Assembly (NCBI GenBank): GCA_947478405.1 | Contig: CANJVX010000001.1 | Span: forward strand, 1-64,000 | DNA: 64,000 bases | Reading direction: 5' to 3' | From: Beijerinckiaceae bacterium | GTDB lineage: Bacteria; Pseudomonadota; Alphaproteobacteria; Rhizobiales; Beijerinckiaceae | Shown: positions 33,343 to 44,603 of the stretch, one piece after another | Layout of the letters: the number at the start of each line of letters is the position of its first letter | Numbering within the stretch: the first letter of the stretch is position 1 | The notes under the pieces: generated by a model | The model's database searches: none | What the model was told of the DNA's origin: nothing | The model's input: the letters and a program-made list of their open reading frames with translations, nothing else | Position numbers and translations under genes: made by a program

Positions 33343-34830
33343 TCAGAGATTGTAGGCGCGTTCTCCGTGCTCCGCGAGGTCAAGCCCTTCGCGCTCGGCA
33401 TCAACCGGGACGCGCAGGCCGATGACGAGATCGACTATCTTGTAGAGGATCGCCGAACCAACGCCCGACCAGACGAGGGTCAGACCAACCGCCTTAAGTT
33501 GGGCCATTACGGCCGGAGCCAGTTCATAGGCAGCAATGGCCAACTCACCAGGCTTTGCCTCGTAGTCAGGAATGCCTGTACCGCCGAGGCTCTGATCAAC
33601 CAAGATGCCTGTAGCAATAGCGCCGATGATGCCGCCGATGCAGTGGATGCCGAAAACGTCGAGCGAGTCGTCGTAGCCGAACTTGTTCTTCACCACGGCG
33701 ACGAAGAAGAAGCAGAGAACCGCAGCGAAAGCTCCCAGGACGATGGAGCCCATTGGGCCGGCGAAGCCAGAGGCCGGGGTCACTGCCACAAGGCCAGCAA
33801 CCGCGCCTGAAACCATGCCGAGCAGAGATGGCTTGCCCTTTGTGCTCCATTCAACGAACAACCAAGCCAACGAGGCGGCCGCCGTTGCGACGAATGTGTT
33901 TACGAAGGCCAGAGCCGTCGTACCGTTGGCTTCCAGGTTTGAACCGGCGTTGAAGCCGAACCAGCCCACCCACAGGAGTGAGGCGCCGATCATGGTCATG
34001 GTCAGCGAGTGCGGGGTCATTGCTTCACGCGGGTAACCAACACGCTTCCCGAGCATCAGTGCGCCAACAAGGCCAGCAATACCGGCATTGATGTGAACGA
34101 CCGTACCACCGGCGAAGTCGAGAGCGCCCCATTTGAAGGCGAGACCAGCATCAGCTTTAACTTCTTCAAGCTTGGCCATTGCCGCCGTCTTGGCAGCTTC
34201 GTCAGCAGCTTCCGCCACAGCTTTGGCAGCGTCGCCGATGGCATCCGGGCCTCCCCAATACCAAACCATATGAGCGATCGGGAAGTAAATTACTGTGACC
34301 CAGAGGACGATGAAAACCAGCAGCGCCGAGAACTTGATGCGTTCGGCGAAGGCGCCGACGATCAGGGCCGGCGTGATGCAGGCGAAGGTCATCTGAAAGG
34401 CCATGTAGATATATTCAGGAATGACAACGCCATTCGAGAATGTGGCCGCAGTGGAATCGGGTGTGATCCCGATCAGGAAAGCCTTGGAAAGCCCACCGAC
34501 ATAGTCGTTGAGGCTGCCGCCGCTGGTGAAGGAGAGCGAATAGCCATAAGTGACCCAGAGTATCGAGACCAGAGACACGATCATGAAGACCTGGCTCAGG
34601 ACCGAAAGCATGTTCTTTGAACGGACAAGGCCGCCATAAAACAGTGCCAGGCCTGGAATGGACATCATCAGGACCAACAGGGTTGCGACGATCATCCAAG
34701 CAGTATCGCCCTTGTTAGGAACAGGGGCGGCGGGGGTCTGGGCAAGTGCGACACTGGCCGAAACCGCCATCGAAGTCAGACCTGCGCCAAGCGCAAGACC
34801 CGCAGACTTTATCATTGAGAGGGATTTCAT
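33343..34830 (-). CDS. amtB: Ammonium transporter
   Basis: DTAWMIVATLLVLMMSIPGLALFYGGLVRSKN, DFAGGTVVHINAGIAGL. Confidence 0.97.
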   Translation of the reverse strand: MKSLSMIKSAGLALGAGLTSMAVSASVALAQTPAAPVPNKGDTAWMIVATLLVLMMSIPGLALFYGGLVRSKNMLSVLSQVFMIVSLVSILWVTYGYSLSFTSGGSLNDYVGGLSKAFLIGITPDSTAATFSNGVVIPEYIYMAFQMTFACITPALIVGAFAERIKFSALLVFIVLWVTVIYFPIAHMVWYWGGPDAIGDAAKAVAEAADEAAKTAAMAKLEEVKADAGLAFKWGALDFAGGTVVHINAGIAGLVGALMLGKRVGYPREAMTPHSLTMTMIGASLLWVGWFGFNAGSNLEANGTTALAFVNTFVATAAASLAWLFVEWSTKGKPSLLGMVSGAVAGLVAVTPASGFAGPMGSIVLGAFAAVLCFFFVAVVKNKFGYDDSLDVFGIHCIGGIIGAIATGILVDQSLGGTGIPDYEAKPGELAIAAYELAPAVMAQLKAVGLTLVWSGVGSAILYKIVDLVIGLRVPVDAEREGLDLAEHGERAYNL

Positions 34831-34859
34831 TTCATTCTCCTAAGCAATCGAGGGGGACA

Positions 34860-35234
<375 letters not shown>

Positions 35235-35307
35235 TTACGCGACGCCACCTGCCGGCTCGATCCTGGCCTAGACGGGTCGGTTAACACGTCTATGCTAGGG
35301 ACAGGGA

Positions 35308-35323
35308 TTCAAGCCGCATGCCA
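35308..35323 (-). promoter_or_regulatory. Sigma-54 (-24/-12)-like promoter of glnK-amtB
   Basis: Minus strand TGGCATG-CGGC-TTGAA compared with TGGCACG-N4-TTGCA (two mismatches, one in the -12 GC). Confidence 0.4.
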
Positions 35324-35460
35324 AGTCGGCCTCCCCGTTTCTGATCACGAATCCGGGAGATATTGAGATTTACCTCAGGAAGAGTGGCTCAATCAGCGAT
35401 CATTTGCTGATTATTTGTGCACAACGCCTCAGCAACGTGCATGCGCAAGTAGCGCATGAA

Positions 35461-36330
35461 TCAGGGTGCCTTTTGCCTGATCAATCCTTCTTGGAGGACG
35501 GTTGCGACGAGGTGTCCGTCATATGAAAACAGGCTCCCTCGACATAAACCGCGCGCTCCTTGAGTGCTCAGCGCTTCCTCGTCGTACAAGAGCCATTCAT
35601 CCGCTCGGAAATGACGGTGGAACCAAATGGCATGATCAAGGCTGGCCACTTGCAAGGAACCATCGAAAACGGAGCGATGGTGCGGAACGGCGGCCGTATC
35701 AAGCAACGCCATGTCCGACATGTAGGCGAGAATGGCTCGATGCAGCGCAGGATCGTCTGGCAGCTGCCCCTTTGCCCTTAGCCAAATCCTTTGGCCCGTG
35801 CGTTGTGGAGCGTCCGGGCGAGGCGGGGAGAACCGTAACGAATCAACTGGCCTGAGCTCGATTGGGCGATCGCGCTCCAGATAGCGTCGTACACCATCAG
35901 GAAGGGCGGCTCCCAGCGATTGGCGGATTGTATCCAACCCGGGGAGATCTTCGGGCATGGCAACGCGAGGCATTTGCGGCGCGAAATCGAGCCCGACTTC
36001 TTGTATCTGGAAGGAAGCCGAAAGGATGAAGATAGTGCGCCCGTTCTGCTTGGCCACGCAACGCCGGGTACCAAAACTGGTACCATCACGCAGCCGCTCA
36101 ACCTCATAGCGGATCGGCAATTTCGGGTCGCCCGGTAACAAAAAATAGCAATGGAGCGAATGCGGGGACTTGCCCGTTACGGTTCGGCTGGATGCAACCA
36201 AAGCCTGAGAAACGACAAGCCCGCCGAAGACACGCACTAGCCCAACTTGCGGGCTTGTTCCCTGGAAAACATCCGGCTCGACCTCTTTTAGATCAAGAAG
36301 TCTTAGAAGATCGAAAAACGCCTGCGTCAT
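35461..36330 (-). CDS. tesB: Acyl-CoA thioesterase II
   Basis: VFQGTSPQVGLVRVFGGLVVSQALVAS, SLDHAIWFHRHFRADEWLLYD. Confidence 0.93.
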   Translation of the reverse strand: MTQAFFDLLRLLDLKEVEPDVFQGTSPQVGLVRVFGGLVVSQALVASSRTVTGKSPHSLHCYFLLPGDPKLPIRYEVERLRDGTSFGTRRCVAKQNGRTIFILSASFQIQEVGLDFAPQMPRVAMPEDLPGLDTIRQSLGAALPDGVRRYLERDRPIELRPVDSLRFSPPRPDAPQRTGQRIWLRAKGQLPDDPALHRAILAYMSDMALLDTAAVPHHRSVFDGSLQVASLDHAIWFHRHFRADEWLLYDEEALSTQGARGLCRGSLFSYDGHLVATVLQEGLIRQKAP

Positions 36331-36436
36331 GAGGAACAAGTGACGAGAACTCTTGTCTGGCGTCAAGGGTATCCCCTTGAGAATGACCTCATTCCCGCAA
36401 AGTGCTATAATGCGGGGGATATCTCGGGGGTGCAGC

Positions 36437-37645
36437 GTGCGTGACGTTTTAATTTCGGGCGGCGGAATTGCAGGTCTGTCAACAGCCTTGGCCTTGCGCG
36501 CGACTTTTGGTGAGAACTTTCGGATTGTTGTGATTGACCCCGCATTTGGCACACGTGAGCCAAATGTGCGCACGTCTGCGCTCGCTGCTGGATCTTGTCA
36601 CCTTCTCGATGCGATTGGTGTCTGGCGGCAGATTGTCAATTCAGCTGGCCCAATACTATCTATGAATATCACGGATTCCCGTGGAAACGATAGTTTACGC
36701 CCGCTTTTTCTCAGCTTTGATAAGCCGCTTGAGAACGGTGCACCTTTTGCCTTTATGGTCCGAAATGCAGACGTCGTTGCAGCTCTGGAGCAAAAAGCGA
36801 GGGATGAAAATATAGAGATTCGGTCAACGTCTGTAATGCGGATCATCGCAGATAGCCGTTCAATCGAGGTGCGTCTTTCCGATGGAACCGCTGAGCAGTC
36901 CCACCTTGTGATTGGTGCAGACGGTGTACAATCCCGAATTCGCAAGTCCGCTGGCATCGAAACCGTTTCACATGATTACGCGCGATCAGCGATTGTTGCC
37001 ACACTGACGCATGATGAAGACCATGGCGGTCAAGCAACGCAGCATTTTCTTCCCTCAGGTCCCTTTGCTATGTTGCCGATGCAGGGTCGCCGTTCGGCGA
37101 TGGTCTGGAGCGAATATGGCGCTGATGCCCCTTCTTATATCACTCTACCGCACGTTGAATTTCTCGAGGAGATCGAACGCCGTTTCGGCTACTCGCTGGG
37201 TCGTTTTGAAATCGAGGAAGGACCATCGTTTTTTCCGCTCCGCGTTCATCTGGCGCGCAGCTTTATTGCGCCGCGTGTCGCCTTGATTGGCGATGCGGCG
37301 CATCTCGTTCATCCCCTCGCTGGGCAAGGCCTCAACTTGGGTTTCCGCGATATTGCAGCACTTGTTGAATCGCTGGCGTCCAGTGTGCGCCTTGGCCTTG
37401 ATCCCGGCGAAGCTTCAGCTCTAGAAAATTACCAGCGCGCTAGGTTTTTCGATACAGCAAGCATGGTTGCCGCAACGCATGGTCTTCATACCTTATTTTC
37501 AAATGACATCGGCCCACTTCGACTTCTGCGAGACTTAGGTATGGGCATTGTTGATCGTATGCCGCGCCTCAAGAACAAGTTGATGAAGGATGCAGCGGGA
37601 CTTCAGGGCCGCGTACCATCATTATTGCTGGGAAGATTACCCTGA
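36437..37645 (+). CDS. UbiH/UbiF-family FAD-dependent hydroxylase
   Basis: DVLISGGGIAGLSTALAL, VALIGDAAHLVHPLAGQGLNLGFRDIAAL; GTG start at 36437. Confidence 0.92.
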   Translation: MRDVLISGGGIAGLSTALALRATFGENFRIVVIDPAFGTREPNVRTSALAAGSCHLLDAIGVWRQIVNSAGPILSMNITDSRGNDSLRPLFLSFDKPLENGAPFAFMVRNADVVAALEQKARDENIEIRSTSVMRIIADSRSIEVRLSDGTAEQSHLVIGADGVQSRIRKSAGIETVSHDYARSAIVATLTHDEDHGGQATQHFLPSGPFAMLPMQGRRSAMVWSEYGADAPSYITLPHVEFLEEIERRFGYSLGRFEIEEGPSFFPLRVHLARSFIAPRVALIGDAAHLVHPLAGQGLNLGFRDIAALVESLASSVRLGLDPGEASALENYQRARFFDTASMVAATHGLHTLFSNDIGPLRLLRDLGMGIVDRMPRLKNKLMKDAAGLQGRVPSLLLGRLP

Positions 37646-37648
37646 TAA

Positions 37649-37861
37649 TCAATCCTCCAGCGAACGCGCTTCATCTGCTACCATGATCGGAATCCCATCC
37701 CGAATTGGATAGGCAAGGTGCGCTGCGCGGGAGACAAGCTCCTGCTTTTCGCGATCATATTCGAGCACAGTCTTGCTGATAGGGCACACGAGCATTTCAA
37801 GTAATCGCGGATCGATGGTCGAGCGACCCTGCATCGCGGTCTTGTGTCCTTCCATCGGCAC
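37649..37861 (-). CDS. Trm112 family protein
   Basis: [51 protein letters not shown]. Confidence 0.9.
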   Translation of the reverse strand: MPMEGHKTAMQGRSTIDPRLLEMLVCPISKTVLEYDREKQELVSRAAHLAYPIRDGIPIMVADEARSLED

Positions 37862-37868
37862 AATCCTC

Positions 37869-38531
37869 TTATTGCAAATTGGTGCTCGGTCCGTTCCCGC
37901 GCGCTAATTCTATTTCTGTGATGGCAACAAGAACGTCTGCTCGAGCGGACAGACTTTTTGCTTCGAGAAGCGCTTGCTTTTCTTCCGGACCAAAGGGGCT
38001 CATCATCGCTAAGGCATTGACGAGCGCTTCATTTGGCGTTTGCTCAATACTCTTCCAATCAATTTTAAGCCTATTGGCATCGGCAAAATTACGCAAGGCC
38101 GTCAAGACAGCCGCACGATCGACATCAGATTCGCCATCGTCTTCCACCAAGTCGCGCGCATATTCCTCATAAGAAACGATGCATTGGCGATATGCCGTGA
38201 GGGTTGTGAGTTCTTCCACGACGCGAAATCGTGAAAGCCCCGTCAGCGTGACCATGATTCGCCCGTCGCCGGTTTCAGCAAATTGTGTAATCTTGCCGAT
38301 ACAGCCGACTCGATGGACAGGTGGACTTGACCCCGCATGACTGTCGAGGGGTTGAAGCATGCCGATAATTCTGTCAGCACGAAGCGCATCTTCGATCATC
38401 GCCAAATAGCGAGGTTCGAAAATATTTAATGGTAATTCTCCACGTGGTAGGAGAAGGGCCGATGTCAATGGAAAAAGCGGAACGACCGTTGGCAGCAAAT
38501 CGAGACGATCCGGAGGATTATTGATCCCCAT
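37869..38531 (-). CDS. Lon N-terminal (substrate-binding) domain protein
   Basis: [34 protein letters not shown]. Confidence 0.9.
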   Translation of the reverse strand: MGINNPPDRLDLLPTVVPLFPLTSALLLPRGELPLNIFEPRYLAMIEDALRADRIIGMLQPLDSHAGSSPPVHRVGCIGKITQFAETGDGRIMVTLTGLSRFRVVEELTTLTAYRQCIVSYEEYARDLVEDDGESDVDRAAVLTALRNFADANRLKIDWKSIEQTPNEALVNALAMMSPFGPEEKQALLEAKSLSARADVLVAITEIELARGNGPSTNLQ

Positions 38532-38546
38532 TTTGTTTGCTCGCGT

Positions 38547-39452
38547 TTAGGAGAAGAGAAGCGTGGAGAGTTTCCGACGCGCATCAATAGTGACTTGGTC
38601 CATCGGGCCCCAAGCTTCGAAGAACTGCAGTAATTGTTGACGCGCCTTTTCGTCTTCCCAGCCGCGTTTCTTCTTCAAGATGTAAAGAAGCGCATCTGCC
38701 GCAGCCGCTCTCTCACCACGTGCACTTAACGCAATGGCAAGGTCGAAGCGTGCCTGATGATCCTCGGAATTGGTAGAAAGCCTCCGCTCGAATTCAACAA
38801 CATCGCCAAGCTCCGCTGCCTGCATCGCAAGTTCAATGGCCGCCTGCACGGCCTGCACTTTCGCATTCTGAGCGGCTTCAGGCGGGAGCGATTCCAGAAC
38901 TTGTTTTGCATCTGTGGCGCGTCCCAGATGGATCAATGCCCGCGCAAGGCCAACCCCAGCTGTAAGGTGTGTTGGATCCTCCTGCAAAATAGCCGTGAAG
39001 ATTTCTGCTGCTTCCTCATGCTTGCCTTCTCCGGCGGCTTCTTCAGCTGAGGCGATAACATTGTCGAGCTCGCTTTCCACGGGGCCAACGAGGCGTTCAA
39101 TAAAATTGCGGATCTCGCGTTCAGGAAGCGCACCGACAAAACCGTCGACTGGTCGCCCATTCTGAAAAGCGATGACCGCCGGAATCGACTTGATGCCGAG
39201 CTGGCCTGCAATCTGTGGATGCTCGTCAATATTCATTTTGGCAAGTTTAACCTTGCCGCCGGCGGCCTTGATTGATTTTTCAATCAAGGGCGTCATCTGT
39301 TTGCAGGGGCCGCACCACGGTGCCCAAAAATCAACAAGGACGGGCTGCTGCATGGATTCCGCAAGAACGTCGTCTCGGAAACCGGAAGTCGTCGTGTCCT
39401 TGATCAGGTCGCCATCACTGGCCGGTGCTGCCTCATTGGTCTGGCCGAACAT
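38547..39452 (-). CDS. Thioredoxin with TPR region (YbbN/CnoX-like)
   Basis: VLVDFWAPWCGPCKQMTPLIEK plus tetratricopeptide-like C-terminus. Confidence 0.92.
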   Translation of the reverse strand: MFGQTNEAAPASDGDLIKDTTTSGFRDDVLAESMQQPVLVDFWAPWCGPCKQMTPLIEKSIKAAGGKVKLAKMNIDEHPQIAGQLGIKSIPAVIAFQNGRPVDGFVGALPEREIRNFIERLVGPVESELDNVIASAEEAAGEGKHEEAAEIFTAILQEDPTHLTAGVGLARALIHLGRATDAKQVLESLPPEAAQNAKVQAVQAAIELAMQAAELGDVVEFERRLSTNSEDHQARFDLAIALSARGERAAAADALLYILKKKRGWEDEKARQQLLQFFEAWGPMDQVTIDARRKLSTLLFS

Positions 39453-39642
39453 TCCAATCCTCTTTTGCTATTTAATGGGACATAGCCCATATACTTGATC
39501 TCAAATGGGGCAAAGATCGCGTATCTGCAATGCCTCCATTCAAAGCTGTGTGGCTTTGGCTGTTTTTGCTTTTTGGCGCGTATGCGGTTGCAATCGGAAT
39601 GGGAATGCGGCATATACCCGCCACCGGCGTTGCCGGACGGAT

Positions 39643-39717
39643 GCGGGTGTAGCTCAGGGGTAGAGCACAACCTTGCCAAGGTTGGGGTCGAGGGTTCGAA
39701 TCCCTTCGCCCGCTCCA
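39643..39717 (+). tRNA. tRNA-Gly (anticodon GCC, 39675-39677), encoded CCA
   Basis: GCGGGTG/CGCCCGC acceptor stem, CAACC-TTGCCAA-GGTTG anticodon arm, GGTTCGAATCC T-arm. Confidence 0.97.
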
Positions 39718-40043
39718 AAATTGAAGCGCCAAACCCCAGGCGCCTTTCCTTGAAAAAACAGGATTTTCGCTGCTGAATTGGCGGGACTATCGTCTCCCGC
39801 ATCACTGCAGCCCCAATCGCGCCCCGCCTGTGCCCCGCGGGGCCAGTTCATCGTGGCCGCCCGATCACATCTTGTAGGCCGCGGCTATGAAGCTGCCCGG
39901 ACCTCAGAAATGCCGGAAAACTTTGTCGGAGAACACCTGAAACGCCTCGCCGTCAGCTTCCCCCGTCCTGTATAAAGTCTGGGTTGCACCGGAACTCCTC
40001 AATCGCATATCAGAGGCGCCTAGATCGGAATGTGGAGTTTTTC

Positions 40044-40583
40044 ATGCGTCTCGAAGCAGTGTCCATTGGCAACAATCCTCCTGCAGAGGTGAATGTCGTC
40101 ATCGAGGTTCCGATCGGTGGCGAGCCGATCAAATACGAGATGGACAAAGAAGCCGGCGCCCTTGTGGTTGATCGATTTCTTTATACAGCTATGCGCTATC
40201 CAGGAAACTATGGTTTCATCCCCCACACGCTTTCTGATGACGGTGATCCCTGCGATGTGATTGTTGCCAACACGCGCGCAATCATCCCCGGCGCTATCAT
40301 GAGCTGCCGTATTGTTGGTGTTCTGCTCATGGAAGATGAGGCCGGGGGTGATGAGAAACTGATCGCTGTGCCATCAGCCAAGCTGACCCGACGGTATGAA
40401 AATGTGATGAATTATACTGATCTGCCTGCCATTACACTTGAGCAGATTGAACATTTCTTCACCCACTATAAGGACCTTGAAAAAGGCAAGTGGGTCAAAG
40501 TAACACGCTGGGGTGATGCCGCAGAAGCTCATGCTCTTATTACAAAGGGCATTGAACGCGCGAAAACAGAAAAGAAGCGCTGA
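40044..40583 (+). CDS. ppa: Inorganic pyrophosphatase
   Basis: [43 protein letters not shown]. Confidence 0.96.
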   Translation: MRLEAVSIGNNPPAEVNVVIEVPIGGEPIKYEMDKEAGALVVDRFLYTAMRYPGNYGFIPHTLSDDGDPCDVIVANTRAIIPGAIMSCRIVGVLLMEDEAGGDEKLIAVPSAKLTRRYENVMNYTDLPAITLEQIEHFFTHYKDLEKGKWVKVTRWGDAAEAHALITKGIERAKTEKKR

Positions 40584-41222
40584 TCAGTTTCGTCGCTTGA
40601 GCAGGAAGACTGCTTGTTCACCAAACAAATTCCAGACCCACCAAGGGGCGTTCACACGCATGGGCGCCCCCGAACTGTTCAGTGCAACCGCTCGGTCAAT
40701 TTTAGCATCCACTTCATCAACGAGCGCGACAAAGTCACGGATCGTACAAAAGTGAATATTGGGCGTCTCGTACCATGCCAACGGCAGATTTTCAGTGATC
40801 GGCATGCGTCCACCAAACGTGATCTGCAACCGAATGTGCCAGTGCCCAAAATTCGGAAATGACACAATTGCGCGCTTACCAATACGCAGCATCTGTTCCA
40901 GAACACGCCGCGGATTTCGGGTTGCCTGAAGTGTTTGCGACAGAATGACATAATCGAAACTGTCATCGGGATAAGCGGCAAGATCCGTGTCGGCATCGCC
41001 TTGTATGACTGATAGGCCTTTTGCCACGCAATCGTTCACGCCGCGCTGCGATAATTCCATGCCACGGGCATCGACACCGCGTTCTTCTGAAAGCATACGC
41101 AAAAGTGTGCCGTCACCACATCCGATATCGAGTACACGGGTATTGGGCGCGACCATATCCTTAACGAGCAAGAGATCGATACGCGAGGTATCCGCTGCAA
41201 AGTATTGGGTTGTATTCGTCAT
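40584..41222 (-). CDS. metW: Methionine biosynthesis protein MetW
   Basis: [56 protein letters not shown]. Confidence 0.95.
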   Translation of the reverse strand: MTNTTQYFAADTSRIDLLLVKDMVAPNTRVLDIGCGDGTLLRMLSEERGVDARGMELSQRGVNDCVAKGLSVIQGDADTDLAAYPDDSFDYVILSQTLQATRNPRRVLEQMLRIGKRAIVSFPNFGHWHIRLQITFGGRMPITENLPLAWYETPNIHFCTIRDFVALVDEVDAKIDRAVALNSSGAPMRVNAPWWVWNLFGEQAVFLLKRRN

Positions 41223-42412
41223 GCGCGCTTGGCCTCTTTCAGTCCGAACGCACGCGCTGAGCTTTCAAGAAAACCTGACGTTGTGGTGAACAATTCCGGA
41301 AGATCGAGCAAGAAGGCGTCATGTCCCTTATCTGTATCTATTTCGACAAAAGAGACTGATGCACCCCCCGCGTTCAACGCGTGAACAATGGCGCGTGAAG
41401 CCGCCGTTGGGAACAACCAGTCTGAAGTAAATGAGACAATGCAAAAGCGCGTCTTGATATCTTTGAAGGCCAGGGCCAGCGTCCCGCCGTAATCTTCTGC
41501 GAGATCGAAATAATCCATGGCCCGCGTCAGATAGAGGTAAGTATTTGCGTCAAAACGCTCGACGAAAGTCGAACCTTGGTGGCGCAAATAGCTTTCGATC
41601 TGGAAGTCGGCATCGAAAGAAAATGTTGGTGCCGTTTTATTCTGCAACTTACGGCCAAATTTGCGGTGGAGCGCTTCGTCGGACAGATAGGTGATGTGAG
41701 CTGCCATGCGCGCGACGGCGAGGCCCTTGGTCGGGAGACGCCCACTTTCAAAGTACTGTCCATGTATCCAATCGGGATCAGCCATAACGGCCTGACGACC
41801 GACTTCATTAAAAGCGATGTTTTGCGACGAATGGCGCGGCGCCGTTGCAATCGGGATGGCGCAGAAGACGCGTTCGGGATAGCTGGCCGCCCATTGCAGA
41901 ACCTGCATGCCGCCCATCGACCCGCCGATGACGCAAAAGAGTTTTTCGATTCCCAGATGGTCGATGAGCAAGGCCTGCGCGCGCACCATGTCACGGATGG
42001 TGACCATAGGCATGTCGAGCCCATAGGGTTTTCCGGTTGCAGGATTGGTAGAGGCTGGTCCCGTTGTGCCCAGGCACCCGCCCAAGACATTCGAACAGAT
42101 GACGAAATAGCGGTCGGTGTCTACTGGCTTGCCCGGCCCTACCATTGTCTCCCACCAACCAGGCTTTCCAGTCAGTGGGTGAATATTGGCGACATGCTGG
42201 TCGCCGGTCAGCGCATGGCAAACCAAAATTGCGTTGGTTTTTTCGGAATTGAGTGTGCCGTAGGTCTGGTAGGCGATGGTCAGCGGCGAGAGAGCGATCC
42301 CTGCGTCCATCATGAGTGGCTGGGTGGCAGGCAGGCGGAGGACGAGGCTATGCGGGGCGTCAGCCTCGCGCCACGTGGCGTGACCAGCCTTGAGAGGTTT
42401 AATCTCCGTCAC
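41219..42412 (-). CDS. metX: Homoserine O-acetyltransferase
   Basis: [26 protein letters not shown] start; 4-nt overlap with metW. Confidence 0.95.
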   Translation of the reverse strand: MTEIKPLKAGHATWREADAPHSLVLRLPATQPLMMDAGIALSPLTIAYQTYGTLNSEKTNAILVCHALTGDQHVANIHPLTGKPGWWETMVGPGKPVDTDRYFVICSNVLGGCLGTTGPASTNPATGKPYGLDMPMVTIRDMVRAQALLIDHLGIEKLFCVIGGSMGGMQVLQWAASYPERVFCAIPIATAPRHSSQNIAFNEVGRQAVMADPDWIHGQYFESGRLPTKGLAVARMAAHITYLSDEALHRKFGRKLQNKTAPTFSFDADFQIESYLRHQGSTFVERFDANTYLYLTRAMDYFDLAEDYGGTLALAFKDIKTRFCIVSFTSDWLFPTAASRAIVHALNAGGASVSFVEIDTDKGHDAFLLDLPELFTTTSGFLESSARAFGLKEAKRA

Positions 42413-42458
42413 CGACCCTAACTCCGAACCCTTTGTCCGCTATTTCGAACGATGTCCG

Positions 42459-42487
42459 GTGTTAGGAGCGGCTCCGGAGCAAGTCAA
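42459..42487 (-). promoter_or_regulatory. Possible sigma-70-type promoter for metXW
   Basis: Minus strand TTGACT-17 nt-TAACAC, 47-75 nt upstream of metX. Confidence 0.3.
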
Positions 42488-42586
42488 GCTATCAGCCCGG
42501 TGAGGCTTTCAAGGTGGTTTCCTTTGCATTGCAGGGCACTCAACAGTAAGACAGGCGCTCAATTCAATTCCAGCGAGACCTCGTCC

Positions 42587-43450
42587 GTGGCCGCCCAATC
42601 CGACGCCGACAAGGATCCTCAGGCGATCCTCAGCGAACTCCGGGTCGACATCGACCGGATTGACGGGGACTTGCATCGCCTTCTCATGGAGCGTGGCGAA
42701 ATCATCGACCGGCTGATCGCTGTAAAGGCGCGGCAGGGTGGCGGTTCTGCTTTCCGGCCCGGCCGCGAAGCCGAGATGATGCGCCGTCTAGCAGAGCGCC
42801 ATCGCGGCTTGTTGCCGCTCGATACAGTCGAGAGCATCTGGCGTATCATCATCGCCACATTCACCTATGTTCAGTCGAATTACGCTGTTCACGCCGATAT
42901 TTCAGGCGGAGATGCATCGATGCGCGATACCGAGCGTTTTCACTTCGGCTTTACGGTGCCCTATATCACCCACAACGGCGCCGCTGGCGTGATCGATGCT
43001 GTTGCCAGATCCTCCGGCGATCTCGGCATGGTCCGTATCGATGGCGGCGTTACCGCCGGGCCTTGGTGGACTCGGCTTACTGCAGCTGAAGCTCCGAAAA
43101 TTATCGCGCGCCTCCCCTTTGTCGAGCGGCCGGACCATCCAGCTGGTATGCCAGTCTATGTGTTAGCTAAGCCGCTTGCGGAGGCCGCGGCACGTGACAT
43201 CTTGCTCTATTGCTTGCATGTGGAGCGTTGGCGCGATGGCTTGCCAGCGGCATTGTCTTTGCAAGGAGGGGAAATCATCGGCAATGCGGCTGATGATAAC
43301 GGGCTTTCCATTCTGGTAGCCGTTCCTTCGGCCGTCGGACTTTCGGGTATCGAATCTGCAATGACGGAAGCAGGCGCGACTGCTTCGCGCGTCAGCGAAG
43401 TCGGTAGCCATGCCGCGCGCTATTCGTTCAACGGCCAAAAAGCAGGCTGA
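42587..43450 (+). CDS. Chorismate mutase (AroQ) with C-terminal extension
   Basis: [37 protein letters not shown] start inferred. Confidence 0.9.
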   Translation: MAAQSDADKDPQAILSELRVDIDRIDGDLHRLLMERGEIIDRLIAVKARQGGGSAFRPGREAEMMRRLAERHRGLLPLDTVESIWRIIIATFTYVQSNYAVHADISGGDASMRDTERFHFGFTVPYITHNGAAGVIDAVARSSGDLGMVRIDGGVTAGPWWTRLTAAEAPKIIARLPFVERPDHPAGMPVYVLAKPLAEAAARDILLYCLHVERWRDGLPAALSLQGGEIIGNAADDNGLSILVAVPSAVGLSGIESAMTEAGATASRVSEVGSHAARYSFNGQKAG

Positions 43451-43481
43451 TGCGTCTGCGCCTCATTATTTCGGATTGATC

Positions 43482-44603
43482 ATGTCTCCTGCTTCGACCA
43501 ATAACCGCCCCTTTCCTCGCCTCGGTGTTCTGGCAATCGATCCCTATGTGCCAGGCAAGAGTGGCGCGCCGGGTGCAGGCAAAATTTACAAGCTCTCGTC
43601 AAACGAGACACCGCTCGGTGCCTCGCCGCTGGCAATTGATGCCTTCAGCAAACTCGCCTCAAAGCTTGAGCTTTATCCAGATGGATCGGTCGCACGCTTG
43701 CGCGGCGCTATTGGCAAGCGTTTTGGTCTCGACCCAGATCGCATTGTCTGCGGCAATGGTTCTGATGATTTGTTGCATCTTTTGTCACTGGCCTATGTAG
43801 GGCCGGGTGATGAGGGCATTTTCACCACCCATGGCTTTCTTGTGTACAAGATTGCCATTCTCACAGCCGGCGGAACGCCCGTGGTTGCGCCGGAAAAAAA
43901 TCTGACCGCGGATGTGGATGCCATTCTGGCTTGTGTCACTCCCCGGACCAAGATTGTCTATCTTGCTAATCCGAACAATCCGACTGGCACATATATGCCC
44001 TTCGAAGAGGTGAAGCGTCTGCATGCATCTTTACCGAAGAATGTGATCTTGGTGCTTGATGCGGCTTATGCCGAATATGTCCGCCGCAATGACTATGCGG
44101 AAGGCATTGAGTTGGCGGCAACGAACGAGAATGTTGTTATGACACGCACATTCTCAAAGATTTTTGGCCTCGCCAATCTGCGTCTCGGCTGGATGTATGC
44201 CCCGCCTCATATTTGTGATGCGATCAATCGGGTGCGTGGACCGTTCAACGTGAACGGCGCTGCGCTTGAGGCCGGTATTGCAGCTGTTGAAGACATTGCT
44301 CATGTTGAGGCCGCAATTGATCACAATGAGAAATGGCTGCCCTGGCTCATGAATGAACTCGCCGCTTTGGGTTTGGAAGTCACGCCAAGTGTTGCCAACT
44401 TCGTGTTGGTTCATTTTTCGAAAGCTTCTGGTGTCAGTGCCGCGGATGCAGATTCATTTTTGACGGCGCGCGGCATTATCGTGCGCGCGGTTGGCGCTTA
44501 TGGTCTGCCTGAATGCTTGCGCATTACTGTGGGCACCGAAGAAGCGAACCGCATTGTCGTTGAAGGTCTGCGCGCCTATGTGCAGGAGGCGCGTCGTGGC
44601 TGA
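43482..44603 (+). CDS. hisC: Histidinol-phosphate/aromatic aminotransferase
   Basis: [42 protein letters not shown]. Confidence 0.95.
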   Translation: MSPASTNNRPFPRLGVLAIDPYVPGKSGAPGAGKIYKLSSNETPLGASPLAIDAFSKLASKLELYPDGSVARLRGAIGKRFGLDPDRIVCGNGSDDLLHLLSLAYVGPGDEGIFTTHGFLVYKIAILTAGGTPVVAPEKNLTADVDAILACVTPRTKIVYLANPNNPTGTYMPFEEVKRLHASLPKNVILVLDAAYAEYVRRNDYAEGIELAATNENVVMTRTFSKIFGLANLRLGWMYAPPHICDAINRVRGPFNVNGAALEAGIAAVEDIAHVEAAIDHNEKWLPWLMNELAALGLEVTPSVANFVLVHFSKASGVSAADADSFLTARGIIVRAVGAYGLPECLRITVGTEEANRIVVEGLRAYVQEARRG

